Source of the DNA: Alopecurus myosuroides
Lineage: Eukaryota > Streptophyta > Magnoliopsida > Poales > Poaceae
Direction: 5' to 3'
Length of the DNA: 64,000 nt
Assembly (NCBI GenBank): GCA_028641055.1
Contig: JAPCYS010003742.1
Span: 1 to 64,000 of the forward strand
This document shows positions 33,206 through 44,463 of this stretch, one piece after another (within the stretch, counting starts at the first letter, position 1; each line of letters opens with the position of its first letter). Below the pieces are notes generated by a model. It saw only the letters and a program-made list of their open reading frames with translations. It made no database searches and had not been told where the DNA came from. The translations under genes were made by a program, and so were the position numbers.

Positions 33206-33664
33206 TTCGTCCTCGCCTCCCGAGCGGCATCTAACGCGAGGTGGCGTTCAAGGCGCCGCTCCGCCCGCTCAGCCGCGCGGGTCTGCCAAAGCTTCTCGTC
33301 GGCGCTCTACTCCCCCGGATTTTTCCGGTAATACTCGCGGACCACGCGGTCGTCCCTGGCGTCGACTAGGCCCTGAAACGCGCGGTGCCTGAGGTGGCGG
33401 TGGTCGGCGGCATTGACGATCTGCGGCGTCGGCGCCTTGGCCTCCGCTTCCCAGAGGGTGTGGCAGTCGTTGAAGTTCATCAGCGACCGCAGGCGGTTGA
33501 GGCGCCAGGCCGCCGCGTCCCAGGCGCGGGCGGCCTCCGCCACCGTCGCAAAGGAGCCGAGGGGGATGCGGTCGTCCCCGCAGCGGATATGCGTGGTGAA
33601 CATTCCGTTTCTGCCGTGCTCGGACGCCGCGGAAGCCGGTGGTGTTGTTTCTCCTCGGAGGCAT
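33206..33664 (-). pseudogene. AP2/ERF-domain-like pseudogene
   Basis: Starts at the minus-strand ATG 33662-33664 (MPPRRNNTTGFRGVRA), continues after one frameshift as NGMFTTHIRCGDDRIPLGSF and EAARAWDAAAWRLNRLRSLM, i.e. the GFRGVR beta-strand and the EAARAxDxAA helix of an AP2 DNA-binding domain (plant transcription factors). A TAG follows NPGE near 33311, after which the charged tail KLWQTRAAERAERRLERH still reads in frame up to the LINE junction. So it has one frameshift, one nonsense change and a lost C-terminus. This compact single-exon AP2-like type is, from memory, abundant in pooid genomes and may travel with transposons; here it lies between a LINE and a CACTA end. Confidence 0.72.
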
Positions 33665-33789
33665 GGTGGCGGCGCGACGGTGCGTGGAGAGGAGGAGACG
33701 CTCGAGGCGCGACAGTTTATACCGCGCGTTCGTGGCCACACGTCACAACTCCCGCGCCCACGCGGCAGGACTCCCGTGCCACGAGGCAC

Positions 33790-34300
33790 AACTCCCGCGG
33801 CTCACTTTTTATAATTATTTTTTAAAACAGATTTTGTATTTGGAACCTTAACGCGATTTTAAACACTGTTCATTTTTGAAATTTTCTTCAAATTCAAAAC
33901 CATTCGTAAACTAGGTTTTAAAAAATGTTTGAAATTTTAAAAATTGTTACTAGTTTAAATAGTTGTAATAATTAATTTTTTAAACAGAAAATGTGTTTGA
34001 ATAGTTGTAAAATAACACACACTAACACCCACCTCTTCCACTCCCCCCAGAAAAAAAAGAGGGGAAGGAGGGCATTGGTCCCGGTGCGCGTGCCACGTGG
34101 CCTGTGGCTAGACATTGGTTCCGGTTCGTGCCACAAACCTGGATCAATGCCTCCCCACGAACCGGGACAGATGCCCCAGGTGGTTTCTGCTGCCTCGGGT
34201 ACACAAACCGGGACCAATGCATAGCATTTGTCTCGGATTTTTGTGCAACCGGGACAGATGCCCCTTACCCCCTGGACGAAAGGGGTTGTTTCCACTAGTG
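33790..34300 (-). mobile_element. CACTA transposon terminal region (one end only)
   Basis: On the minus strand the end reads CACTAGTGGAAACAACC. It is followed by subterminal repeats of CCGGGACCAATGC and CATCTGTCCCGG type in both orientations over about 230 bp, then AT-rich sequence. This is the standard architecture of grass CACTA ends. The other end is not seen, so the element is truncated or its remainder was replaced by the LINE at 31.5-33.2 kb. Confidence 0.75.
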
Positions 34301-35206
34301 AAGACTAGTCTTGGGTTGAGTTAGTCCTCAGGCATTGTTTGGTTGTGGGATCCGTTGGACCTGGGCTGTTTCAGTGCTGGCTCGTGTGTGACGAGCTGCG
34401 TCGGATCGTTTTGCGCTCTCACATCCTAGCCAATTAATTGCTACACGCTTAGCATGACTTCGAGGGATTGGCACGCTTGACAAGTTAATGAACCAGTAAA
34501 GAATTGTTACGAATTTACTCTGCGCCATCGTCGGTGATTGAGTGATATGGGTTCATTTTGCTTGCTTGGTTGTTCCTCGATCGAATGGGTTGTTGAGGAG
34601 GGAAAATTTGAACAGTTGTCGGACTCTAATTCGGTGCTGAATTGGACATAATAAGGTAAAGAGAACCGCAACAGGAGGAGAACAGTTATCACCGTTGCTA
34701 GACTCCGAGTCAGTGATGAATTGGACATAATTAATAAGCTGAAGAAAACTATTTTAGGTTGGCTGCGCCTGCTGTGTTTAGATATGATAGTAGTGTTTCA
34801 AGTTTGTACTAAAGTTTTGGTTTTTAACCTTTTGTTGAGTTGGTCAAGTTGTAGTAATAATTTAATTTGTAATCTCATCCTGCGCGCATTGCATTTGAGT
34901 TTAATTTAATTAATCATATGAATATCGAGTTGAATTGTGTGTCAAGTGTGTTTTATGGTTGGTTATTATTTTCTGTGTGTTATATATGTCCAAAAAGGTA
35001 GTGCTGAAATTTGACCAGGTACATACTTTCTTTTGAACTTTACGCAGGCTACGTATATGTTGATTTGATTTAATAGCTAGAAAACTAGCTTGGTGCGTAT
35101 GTCTCTCAGCCGGGAAGACCATGCATGCACCAGAAGTATATATGTACGTAGCTGATGTATGGTTTCCACATTTTCCAGCCAGGTTTATTGTCCATAAAGA
35201 GGAATC
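34301..35206. other. No gene or repeat recognised
   Basis: About 900 bp of AT-rich DNA between two CACTA ends. The short open frames lack any family signature. Confidence 0.4.
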
Positions 35207-35491
35207 CCTATAGGAAAACGGCGATACGACGACGACGGCAACCATCTACACCGACGGCTTTTTGTCAGGGCCGTCGGCGCAGGGGCCGAGCTGGGCTGCC
35301 CAGCAAACTCTGGCCGTGAGTCCAGATTAACCGTCAGCGTACAGGGCTATGCCTACGGCAAATCCGTCGGCATACCTATGTTTTTCATTTTTCTTTTATG
35401 TTTTATTTAATATAGAATAATTCATATCTTTAAATCCGTAAATCGAATTTAATAAATAAAGTGTCCAAAATGATTACAAAAATGAGATTAA
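35207..35491. mobile_element. CACTA-like fragment (outermost layer of the nest)
   Basis: Starts at a decayed terminus (CCCTATAGGAAAACGGCG, compare CACTACAGGAAACGC at 36045), has CCGACGGC/GCCGTCGGC subterminal repeats, and then AATCCGTAAATCGAA-type sequence that also occurs inside the complete CACTA at about 36660-36760. It is cut at 35491 by the Helitron. A short stretch after 44202 aligns with where the family sequence should continue. Confidence 0.6.
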
Positions 35492-35499
35492 TCTATCTA

Positions 35500-36044
35500 T
35501 TATATACTAAAAGCAATATACGGTTGTCAAATAGAGACACCACGTTAAGCCACATCACTCGAAATATTTTAATCATTAGATTTAAAACTTGTGGTTAGGA
35601 TTTATCAAGAGATAATGCTCATATAACGTACAACAAGTATCCATCCTGTTTGACACGTTTTGCAGTGTACAAACGGTTTGCCACGGTGCACATGTAACGC
35701 GGAAAAGCTTCCAATCTAAACCTTTTTTTTTAACTGTCCGATCTCAAATCTCAAACCTCATGTATCATCACTGCGCTCATCCTTTTCCTCTGCATGCCCT
35801 AACACGAGAACTAGGCGATGCATCTTTTGGATTAAGAACCATAGCGTGCAAGCGCGCTTCGGCCGCCGGCGTATTCCGACCGATGCCCTGTACCCGGCCG
35901 CTGCCTCCGTATTTGTCTCCCCACTAGATTTTAATCTTGCTTGACGCATCAGCCATATGACCGTGTAAGAAGATGGATGGATCCATTAAGGCTTGACACA
36001 TGCATGACCATGAGGCATGGATCGACGGAGGACTTGCCTCATGC
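35500..36044. other. Helitron interior, left part, no gene
   Basis: AT-rich with one GC-richer patch (35790-35935) that could be captured host DNA. I recognise no protein. Confidence 0.4.
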
Positions 36045-36393
36045 CACTACAGGAAACGCTCCATATGCCGAAGGCCATAAGCCGTCGGCACAGGCTAAAA
36101 AGCCGTCGGCACAGGCTGTGCCGACGGCCGCCGTCGGCACATGGTCAAATGGCCGTCGGCACATAAAAAACCGTCGGCGTAGGCTATGCCGACGACAAAG
36201 CCGTCGACACACTAAGCTCTATACCGACGGCAAAAGCCGTCGGCATAATATTTCCAAAATTCGAATTTTGGAATTTTTTTTTTTTTTTTTGAACTTTTTT
36301 GAATTTCTATTCCAGAATTTTTCACTTAGCCACATATTTAATCTCTAATCTCTAATTACACAATTAATCTAGTCAACATACTTAACTTAGTCA

Positions 36394-36457
36394 AACTTCC
36401 CGTTCGGTCACCCATCCTGAAATTGCTCCAGCCCAAGCACGCTTAACCTTTGAGTTC
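36394..36457 (-). ncRNA. 5S rRNA-derived segment inside the CACTA
   Basis: On the minus strand GTTAAGCGTGCTTGGGC and AGGATGGGTGACC are identical to plant 5S rRNA over 17 and 13 bases, separated by the same 12 bases as in 5S, and followed by GGGAAGT. This covers roughly nucleotides 45-108 of the 120-nt gene, including most of the RNA polymerase III internal control region (A box, intermediate element, C box); the spacer has diverged. It is not a complete 5S gene. Whether it is transcribed cannot be judged; no T-run terminator follows closely downstream. Confidence 0.8.
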
Positions 36458-36867
36458 CTTCCAAACTACATTCCATATGAGATGTTAGAACTTACTGATG
36501 TTACTATCATATCAATCATATTAACCTGTGGGTAATGATGTTAAACTTTTCTATTGTATAAATTTAAAACAGTATTTGAACAAATAACAATGATTTTATA
36601 ATTATCTTTATTGACTAAATAACAATATAATGTTATAAATTACATTATTTTGTGAATAAATTATTTAATATACAATAATTTATATCTTTAAATCCGTAAA
36701 TCGAAATTTGACAAATAAAATGTCTAAATCGATTAGAAAAATTAGAGAAATTCAAATATGACATCCATATCATCAAAACATCGATAGTTTTAAAAAAATT
36801 AATCTCTTTTGATAAATAGCCATGGTGGCCATTTTGACAGTTTCTGCCGATTAAGGTGGAAACAGGC

Positions 36868-39800
36868 AAAATGACGGGTGTAATGGCCAAATCCATGTCA
36901 TAGTTTGTTTAAATATGCCCATATTCCACACAAACATGCATATTGGAAGCACGGACAATGTTCCCGAAGAAAGTTTTCCTTTTCATTGAATAAAAAAAAC
37001 CATTTTCCATCCTCCGAGTGTGAAAAATGGCTTTTTTTGTGAAGCATCAACCACAAATATGTTGCAAAACCTAGGAGCTGCATTTTTTGAATATACTAGA
37101 CCATGTTATATGCACAAATAACCAATTATTTTCCTCTGAAAAGGTTTTTATCCACCTCTTTTGAAGAACACAAGTTTCTGCCGATTCAGCTGGAAACGGG
37201 TCAAATTTGAACTACAGGTGCCTCCTAGTTTGCTCATGATTTTTGGAAAAAATCATTTTTAGTTACACAACTACCTATTTCATCAGAGATACACCAAGAG
37301 TTTCTCAATATTCAAGCCCTAGATACGAACGGTTATGCCCGCCGTCTTGACTTTTTCACGAAACCGACTTAGAAAATTCCAGAAAATTTTAAAAACCCCA
37401 AAATGATGCAAGACCTTCGCGTGGTGTCATTATATATGTCCTAGTATCCACCAAAAATAATAAACTTGGAATACGACGGTTGTGTTGAAAATATGTTCAC
37501 ATAAATGAGCTATCTCCTACGAACATTCTAGGGTTTCGGGCCAAATGACGGGTGTAATGGCCAAATCCATGGCATAGTTTGTTTAAATATGCCCATATTC
37601 CACACAAACATGCATATTGGAAGCACGGACAATGTTCCCGAAGAAATTTTTCCTTTTCATTGAATAAAAAAACCATTTTCCATCCTCCGAGTGTGAAAAA
37701 TGGCTTTTTTTGTGAAGCATCAACCACAAATATGTTGCAAAACCTAGGAGATGCATTTTTTGAATATACTAGACCATGTTATATGCACAAATAACCAATT
37801 ATTTTCCTCTGAAAAGGTTTTCATCCACCTCTTTTGAGGAACACAAGTTTCTGCCGATTCAGCTGGAAACGGCTCAAATTTGAACTACAGGTGCCTCCTA
37901 GTTTGCTCATGATTTTTGGAAAAAAACATTTTTAGGTACACAACTACCTATTTCATCAGAGATACACCAAGAGTTTCTCAATATTCAAGCCCTAGTTACG
38001 AACGGTCATGCCCGCCATCTTGACTTTTTCCCGAAACCGACTTAGAAAATTCCAGAAAATTTAAAAAACCACAAAATGATGCAAGACCTTCGCGTGGTGT
38101 CATTATATATGTCCTAGTATCCACCAAAAATAATAAACTTGGAATACGACGGTTGTGTTGAAAATATGTTCACATAAATGAGCTATCTCCTACGAACATT
38201 CTAGCGTTTCGGGCCAAATGACGGGTGTAATGGCCAAATCCATGGCATAGTTTGTTTAAATATGCCCATATTCCACACAAACATGCATATTGGAAGCACA
38301 GACAATGTTCCCGAAGAAAGTTTTGCTTTTCGTTGAATAAAAAAACCATTTTCCATCCTCCGACTGTGAAAAATGGCTTTTTTTGTGAAGCATCAACCAC
38401 AAATATGTTGCAAAACCTAGGAGATGCATTTTTTGAATATACTAGACCATGTTATATGCACAAATAACCAATTATTTTCCTCTGAAAAGGTTTTCATCCA
38501 CCTCTTTTGAACAACACAAGTTTCTGCCGATTCAGTTGGAAACAGGTCAAATTTGAACTACAGGTGCCTCCTAGTTTGCTCATGATTTTTGGAAAAAATC
38601 ATTTTTAGGTACACAAGTAACTATTTCATCAGAGATACACCAAGAGTTTCTCAATATTCAAGCCCTAGATACGAACGGTCATGCCCGCCATCTTGACTTT
38701 TTCCCGAAACCGACTTAGAAAATTCCAGAAAATTTAAAAAACCCCAAAATGATGCAAGACCTTCGCGTGGTGTCATTATATATGTCCTAGTATCCACCAA
38801 AAATAATAAACTTGGAATACGATGGTTGTGTTGAAAATATGTTCACATAAATGAGCTATCTCCTACGAACATTCTAGGGTTTCGGGCCAAATGACGGGTG
38901 TAATGGCCAAATCCATGGCATAGTTTGTTTAAATATGCCCATATTCCACACAAACATGCATATTGGAAGCACGGACAATGTTCCCGAAGAAAGTTTTGCT
39001 TTTCGTTGAATAAAAAAACCATTTTCTATTCTCCGACTGTGAAAAATGGCTTTTTTTGTGAAGCATCAACCACAAATATGTTGCAAAACCTAGGAGATGC
39101 ATTTTTTGAATATACTAGACCATGTTATATTCACAAATAACCAATTATTTTCCTCTGAAAAGGTTTTCATCCACCTCTTTTGAAGAACACAAGTTTCTGC
39201 CGATTCAGCTGGAAACGGGGCAAATTTGAACTACAGGTGCCTCCTAGTTTGCTCATGATTTTTGGAAAAAATCATTTTTAGGTACACAACTACCTATTTC
39301 ATCAGAGATACACCAAGAGTTTCTCAATATTCAAGCCCTAGTTACGAACGGTCATGCCCGCCATCTTGACTTTTCCCGAAACCGACTTAGAAAATTCCAG
39401 AAAATTTAAAAAACCCCAAAATGATGCAAGACCTTCGCGTGGTGTCATTATATATGTCCTAGTATCCACCAAAAATAATAAACTTGGAATACGATGGTTG
39501 TGTTGAAAATATGTTCACATAAATGAGCTATCTCCTACGAACATTTTAGGGTTTCGGGCCAAATGACGGGTGTAATGGCCAAATCCATGGCATAGTTTGT
39601 TTAAATATGCCCATATTCCACACAAACATGCATATTGGAAGCACGGACAATGTTCCCGAAGAAAGTTTTTCTTTTCGTTGAATAAAAAAATCATTTTCTA
39701 TTCTCCGACTGTGAAAAATGGCTTTTTTTGTGAAGCATCAACCACAAATATGTTGCAAAACCTGGGAGATGCATTTTTTGAATATACTAGACCATGTTAT

Positions 39801-41985
39801 ATTCACAAATAACCAATTATTTTCCTCTGAAAAGGTTTTCATCCACCTCTTTTGAAGAACACAAGTTTCAGCCGATTCAGCTGGAAACGGGTCAAATTTG
39901 AACTACAGGTGCCTCCTAGTTTGCTCATGATTTTTGGAAAAAATCATTTTTAGTTACACAACTACCTATTTCATCAGAGATACACCAAGAGTTTCTCAAT
40001 ATTCAAGCCCTAGATACGAACGGTTATGCCCGCCGTCTTGACTTTTTCACGAAACCGACTTAGAAAATTCCAGAAAATTTTAAAAACCCCAAAATGATGC
40101 AAGACCTTCGCGTGGTGTCATTATATATGTCCTAGTATCCACCAAAAATAATAAACTTGGAATACGACGGTTGTGTTGAAAATATGTTCACATAAATGAG
40201 CTATCTCCTACGAACATTCTAGGGTTTCGGGCCAAATGACGGGTGTAATGGCCAAATCCATGGCATAGTTTGTTTAAATATGCCCATATTCCACACAAAC
40301 ATGCATATTGGAAGCACGGACAATGTTCCCGAAGAAATTTTTCCTTTTCATTGAATAAAAAAACCATTTTCCATCCTCCGAGTGTGAAAAATGGCTTTTT
40401 TTGTGAAGCATCAACCACAAATATGTTGCAAAACTTAGGAGATGCATTTTTTGAATATACTAGACCATGTTATATGCACAAATAACCAATTATTTTCCTC
40501 TGAAAAGGTTTTCATCCACCTCTTTTGAGGAACACAAGTTTCTGCCGATTCAGCTGGAAACGGGTCAAATTTGAACTACAGGTGCCTCCTAGTTTGCTCA
40601 TGATTTTTGGAAAAAAACATTTTTAGGTACACAACTACCTATTTCATCAGAGATACACCAAGAGTTTCTCAATATTCAAGCCCTAGTTACGAACGGTCAT
40701 GCCCGCCATCTTGACTTTTTCCCGAAACCGACTTAGAAAATTCCAGAAAATTTAAAAAACCACAAAATGATGCAAGACCTTCGCGTGGTGTCATTATATA
40801 TGTCCTAGTATCCACCAAAAATAATAAACTTGGAATACGACGGTTGTGTTGAAAATATGTTCACATAAATGAGCTATCTCCTACGAACATTCTAGCGTTT
40901 CGGGCCAAATGACGGGTGTAATGGCCAAATCCATGGCATAGTTTGTTTAAATATGCCCATATTCCACACAAACATGCATATTGGAAGCACATACAATGTT
41001 CCCGAAGAAAGTTTTGCTTTTCGTTGAATAAAAAAACCATTTTCCATCCTCCGACTGTGAAAAATGGCTTTTTTTGTGAAGCATCAACCACAAATATGTT
41101 GCAAAACCTAGGAGATGCATTTTTTGAATATACTAGACCATGTTATATGCACAAATAACCAATTATTTTCCTCTGAAAAGGTTTTCATCCACCTCTTTTG
41201 AACAACACAAGTTTCTGCCGATTCAGTTGGAAACAGGTCAAATTTGAACTACAGGTGCCTCCTAGTTTGCTCATGATTTTTGGAAAAAATCATTTTTAGG
41301 TACACAAGTAACTATTTCATCAGAGATACACCAAGAGTTTCTCAATATTCAAGCCCTAGTTACGAACGGTCATGCCCGCCATCTTGACTTTTCCCGAAAC
41401 CGACTTAGAAAATTCCAGAAAATTTAAAAAACCCCAAAATGATGCAAGACCTTCGCGTGGTGTCATTATATATGTCCTAGTATCCACCAAAAATAATAAA
41501 CTTGGAATACGATGGTTGTGTTGAAAATATGTTCACATAAATGAGCTATCTCCTACGAACATTCTAGGGTTTCGGGCCAAATGACGGGTGTAATGGCCAA
41601 ATCCATGGCATAGTTTGTTTAAATATGCCCATATTCCACACAAACATGCATATTGGAAGCACGGACAATGTTCCCGAAGAAAGTTTTGCTTTTCGTTGAA
41701 TAAAAAAAACCATTTTCTATTCTCCGACTGTGAAAAATGGCTTTTTTTTGTGAAGCATCAACCACAAATATGTTGCAAAACCTGGGAGATGCATTTTTTG
41801 AATATACTAGACCATGTTATATTCACAAATAACCAATTATTTTCCTCTGAAAAGGTTTTCATCCACCTCTTTTGAAGAACACAAGTTTCAGCCGATTCAG
41901 CTGGAAACGGGGCAAATTTGAACTACAGGTGCCTCCTAGTTTGCTCATGATTTTTAGAAAAAATCATTTTTAGGTACACAACTAC
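36868..41985. repeat. Tandem array of about 7.6 units of 672-673 bp
   Basis: A landmark in the unit (AAATATGCCCATATTCC) recurs near 36911, 37584, 38257, 38930, 39602, 40275, 40948 and 41620, i.e. every 672-673 bp. Units are about 95-99% alike by eye. Each contains the same short frames of 71 and 76 codons on opposite strands; these are by-products of the repetition, since they have no family resemblance and sit in non-coding context. Variant sites show a higher-order arrangement (see findings). Confidence 0.93.
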
Positions 41986-42240
41986 CTATTTCTCATGATT
42001 TTTAGGTCCACCTAGATTTTGGTTGGATTCAGACGCCCCACAACCCTCTCAGACGAAACTATTAACCCATTATTGTTAGTTGCGTTATTTCTCATGATTT
42101 GTTTCTAATTATTTAGTTTTAACAATATGCATGATAATGTAGATATGTTTCTCCTCTTCGAAACGAGCTAAAGAACGTCAAAATCCGAGTTGGAATGCAA
42201 AAGTTATGATCAAAACGGTGATTAAGTCAAAAAAAAAAAT
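41986..42240. other. CACTA right interior, non-coding
   Basis: Unique AT-rich sequence between the array and the right subterminal repeats. Confidence 0.5.
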
Positions 42241-42482
42241 TTGAGCTTGGCTATGCCTACGGCTTTGCCGTCGACATAGCTCAAATTTTTTTTTTCGCAA
42301 TCCAGGATTCCCTCTTAGGGTCTATGCCGATGGCAGCCGTCGGCGTAGCTAAAAAAAAACAAAAAACAAAAGGCCGACGGCATAGCAATTTTTTTTTTCG
42401 CAGTTTGAGATTTTCTCACTCGACCTATGCCGACGGCCCCGACAAATTGCCGTCGGCATATAGACCGATTCCTGTAGTGTGC

Positions 42483-44170
42483 ACAGCCGGCCAGCTAGAA
42501 GCCAGGTAATTGCACGAGATTACCCTTCTATTTAACTGCTCCATCTATTCTTTTACTGTATATAATATACAGTATCTAGAATTTGTCAACGTCAGCATCA
42601 GCAATCTAAACAAGAGGACCGTGCGTCCATGTCTATCAGCGTGCGAGAGAAAAAAGTGGTGGAAATTTCTCAATTGTGAAGTTTCAATTTTGTATGGGAT
42701 ATAAAGGTGAATTATCTATTCATATGATTTTAGTTAAAGAAACAGGTCTAGGCATTACTAGATAAAAGGAGGAGGCGAAATTGGTATTCAAAACTAAAAA
42801 GAACCAAATGATTTATGAAAAATTCATGAGAACAAACATTCTTTACATGATTATTCTATTTCTGTACGTCATTTGTTATTGACTAGCGATTAGGAATCAC
42901 ATGCTAATTTTTTATAGAGATTAATTTTTAGGCGTGCACCCTAATTCACATGTTTTCTATTTATAGGGTTTTTGTTTGGTTCAGTAGATCTCTCCCATGA
43001 TTATTAAATAGGTATTAAATTATAATATATGGATTATTATTTTGATAATATTATAAATTTTCGGTAGATTTTCATATTACTTGGTGCACATGTTCTAAAA
43101 ATGATAAACTAAACATGGTAGCTCTATAGAACATTGTGCAAGGAAAATATGTGCTACGAAATAACTCGATTTCATGGTGATACAAAGTTATGCTTAGGCA
43201 CCCCGCTAGACGGACAAGTACAAAGTCATTACTCCAATGTACGCTTCCCAAGGAGATGATCATCGTGCGAACGCATGGTCGACCAGAGTTTGGTATTGTA
43301 GGAAGAGTATGCCTCCAAATCCTAGAGGATACTTTCGAATCTGATGAGACATTAAATAAAGTTTATACATTTCAGGAAAAAGAGGAAGAATAGATGAAAA
43401 CAAGGGATGGTATCTAGATAGAACATGGTGTAAGGAAAACGATGTGCTCGATACATTCATAGTATAAACTGATAGTATCATCTTTGGATGCTAGCTAGAT
43501 AGAAGTGTCAAGAAAAAATGAGCTCGATACATGCATAGTACGTATAAACTAATAGTAACAGAGCAGCAAGTTCTGTTAAGCACACTATGTTGTGCATTCA
43601 ATTAAAAAAAGTATAAACTAATAGTATCTCCTTCAGATGCTAGATTTAATGTGTCTGTCACATGAAGATGCATGAAGACTGTTCATTAAATAATATAACT
43701 TATTTTCAAACACTGCAAGTAGACATGAGACGAAAAATAATGAAAGAGGCAGCTACAATAAAGTCTATTACTGTTCATTTTCCCTTACAATTTACTTCCT
43801 TTCATGTCATCATTAGAAAAAATTAGATATTTATTTCATTTGAATAATCACCTAAATATCAGTTGGACATCGTTCTAGAGGACCTTCATTACTATTTCAA
43901 CACCAATAGATAGCATCGAGGAGAAGTTAAATCCTAATTGACTTCACAAATTTATATCGCATGACATAGAGAACAATAGTTTCATTTGGCCGTCTAATAT
44001 CACATAGAAGCAACACACATACATGTTTTTTCTAGATTACTTTGTAATTATTTGTATACAAATTTAAGATGATTAGAAATATTAATGTCATATGTGATAT
44101 TATTTTATTCACTCACAACCGTCTTATTTTTAATTAAAAATGTGATATTCATGAATTCACTAACAGCAAC
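42483..44170. other. Helitron interior, right part, no gene
   Basis: About 1.7 kb of AT-rich sequence without a supported coding region. Confidence 0.45.
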
Positions 44171-44201
44171 GCCCTCGCTTTTGCGAGGGCCACCTTGCTA
44201 G
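44171..44201 (+). terminator. Helitron 3' hairpin and CTAG terminus
   Basis: Perfect 8-bp stem with TTTT loop at 44171-44190, seven-base spacer, CTAG at 44198-44201. In Helitrons this structure terminates rolling-circle strand transfer; it is a transposition terminator, not a transcription terminator. Confidence 0.85.
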
Positions 44202-44463
44202 TTCATATGTAACAGCTATATCATTTTTTGCATCAGAAAAACTCATTTCACTAGGCAAAATTATATTCAAAAAACGGCAGACAAACATTTAACTAGGCGA
44301 AATTAGACAGAAATCAATAAAATTCCTATTACATGGAGATTATACATAAAAATGTGGACAAATCTTTGTGAGAATTAGAGCATCTCTAGCGGGCACCTTA
44401 TGCCGCGAGCCTGTATAACGGGGATAAGAGGCGAAAATACGCCGATTTTTGACAAAGAACGTC
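44202..44463. other. Right remnant of the outer CACTA-like layer and a Harbinger-like end
   Basis: 44202-44235 aligns loosely with the CACTA family sequence that should follow position 35491. At 44376, TTAGAGCATCTCTAGCGGGC looks like a PIF/Harbinger-type terminus with its TTA, but no right end is found before the gypsy LTR. Confidence 0.35.

Larger units (their letters stand above)
36042..42482. mobile_element. Complete non-autonomous CACTA element carrying a tandem array
   Basis: Ends: CACTACAGGAAACGCTCC at 36045 and, inverted at 42479, CACTACAGGAATCGGTCT. The 3-bp duplication TGC is at 36042-36044 and 42480-42482. Subterminal regions hold many GCCGTCGGC(A) / TGCCGACGGC motifs in both orientations, the expected transposase-binding repeats. 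Length is 6435 bp. There is no transposase gene; about 80% of the element is the 673-bp array. It also contains a 5S rRNA-like segment at 36394-36457. Confidence 0.93.
35492..44201 (+). mobile_element. Non-autonomous Helitron (host of the complete CACTA)
   Basis: The 5' end TCTATCTATTATATACTAAAAGC is preceded by A at 35491. The 3' end has a perfect 8-bp hairpin (GCCCTCGC-TTTT-GCGAGGGC, 44171-44190), then seven bases and CTAG, followed by T at 44202. TC...hairpin...CTAG between A and T is diagnostic. Without the nested CACTA and one TGC copy the Helitron is about 2.3 kb. No Rep/helicase gene is present, so it depends on an autonomous partner. Confidence 0.82.

Noticed and set aside
36898..41875. 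Repeated small frames of 71 and 76 codons on both strands, conserved through the array
   Set aside because: They recur only because the 673-bp unit recurs; they overlap each other on opposite strands, have no known domain, and are broken in some units.
36868..41985. CRISPR-like or centromeric array
   Set aside because: Units are contiguous 673-bp direct repeats without spacers, and they lie within a transposon in a plant genome; nothing indicates a centromere.
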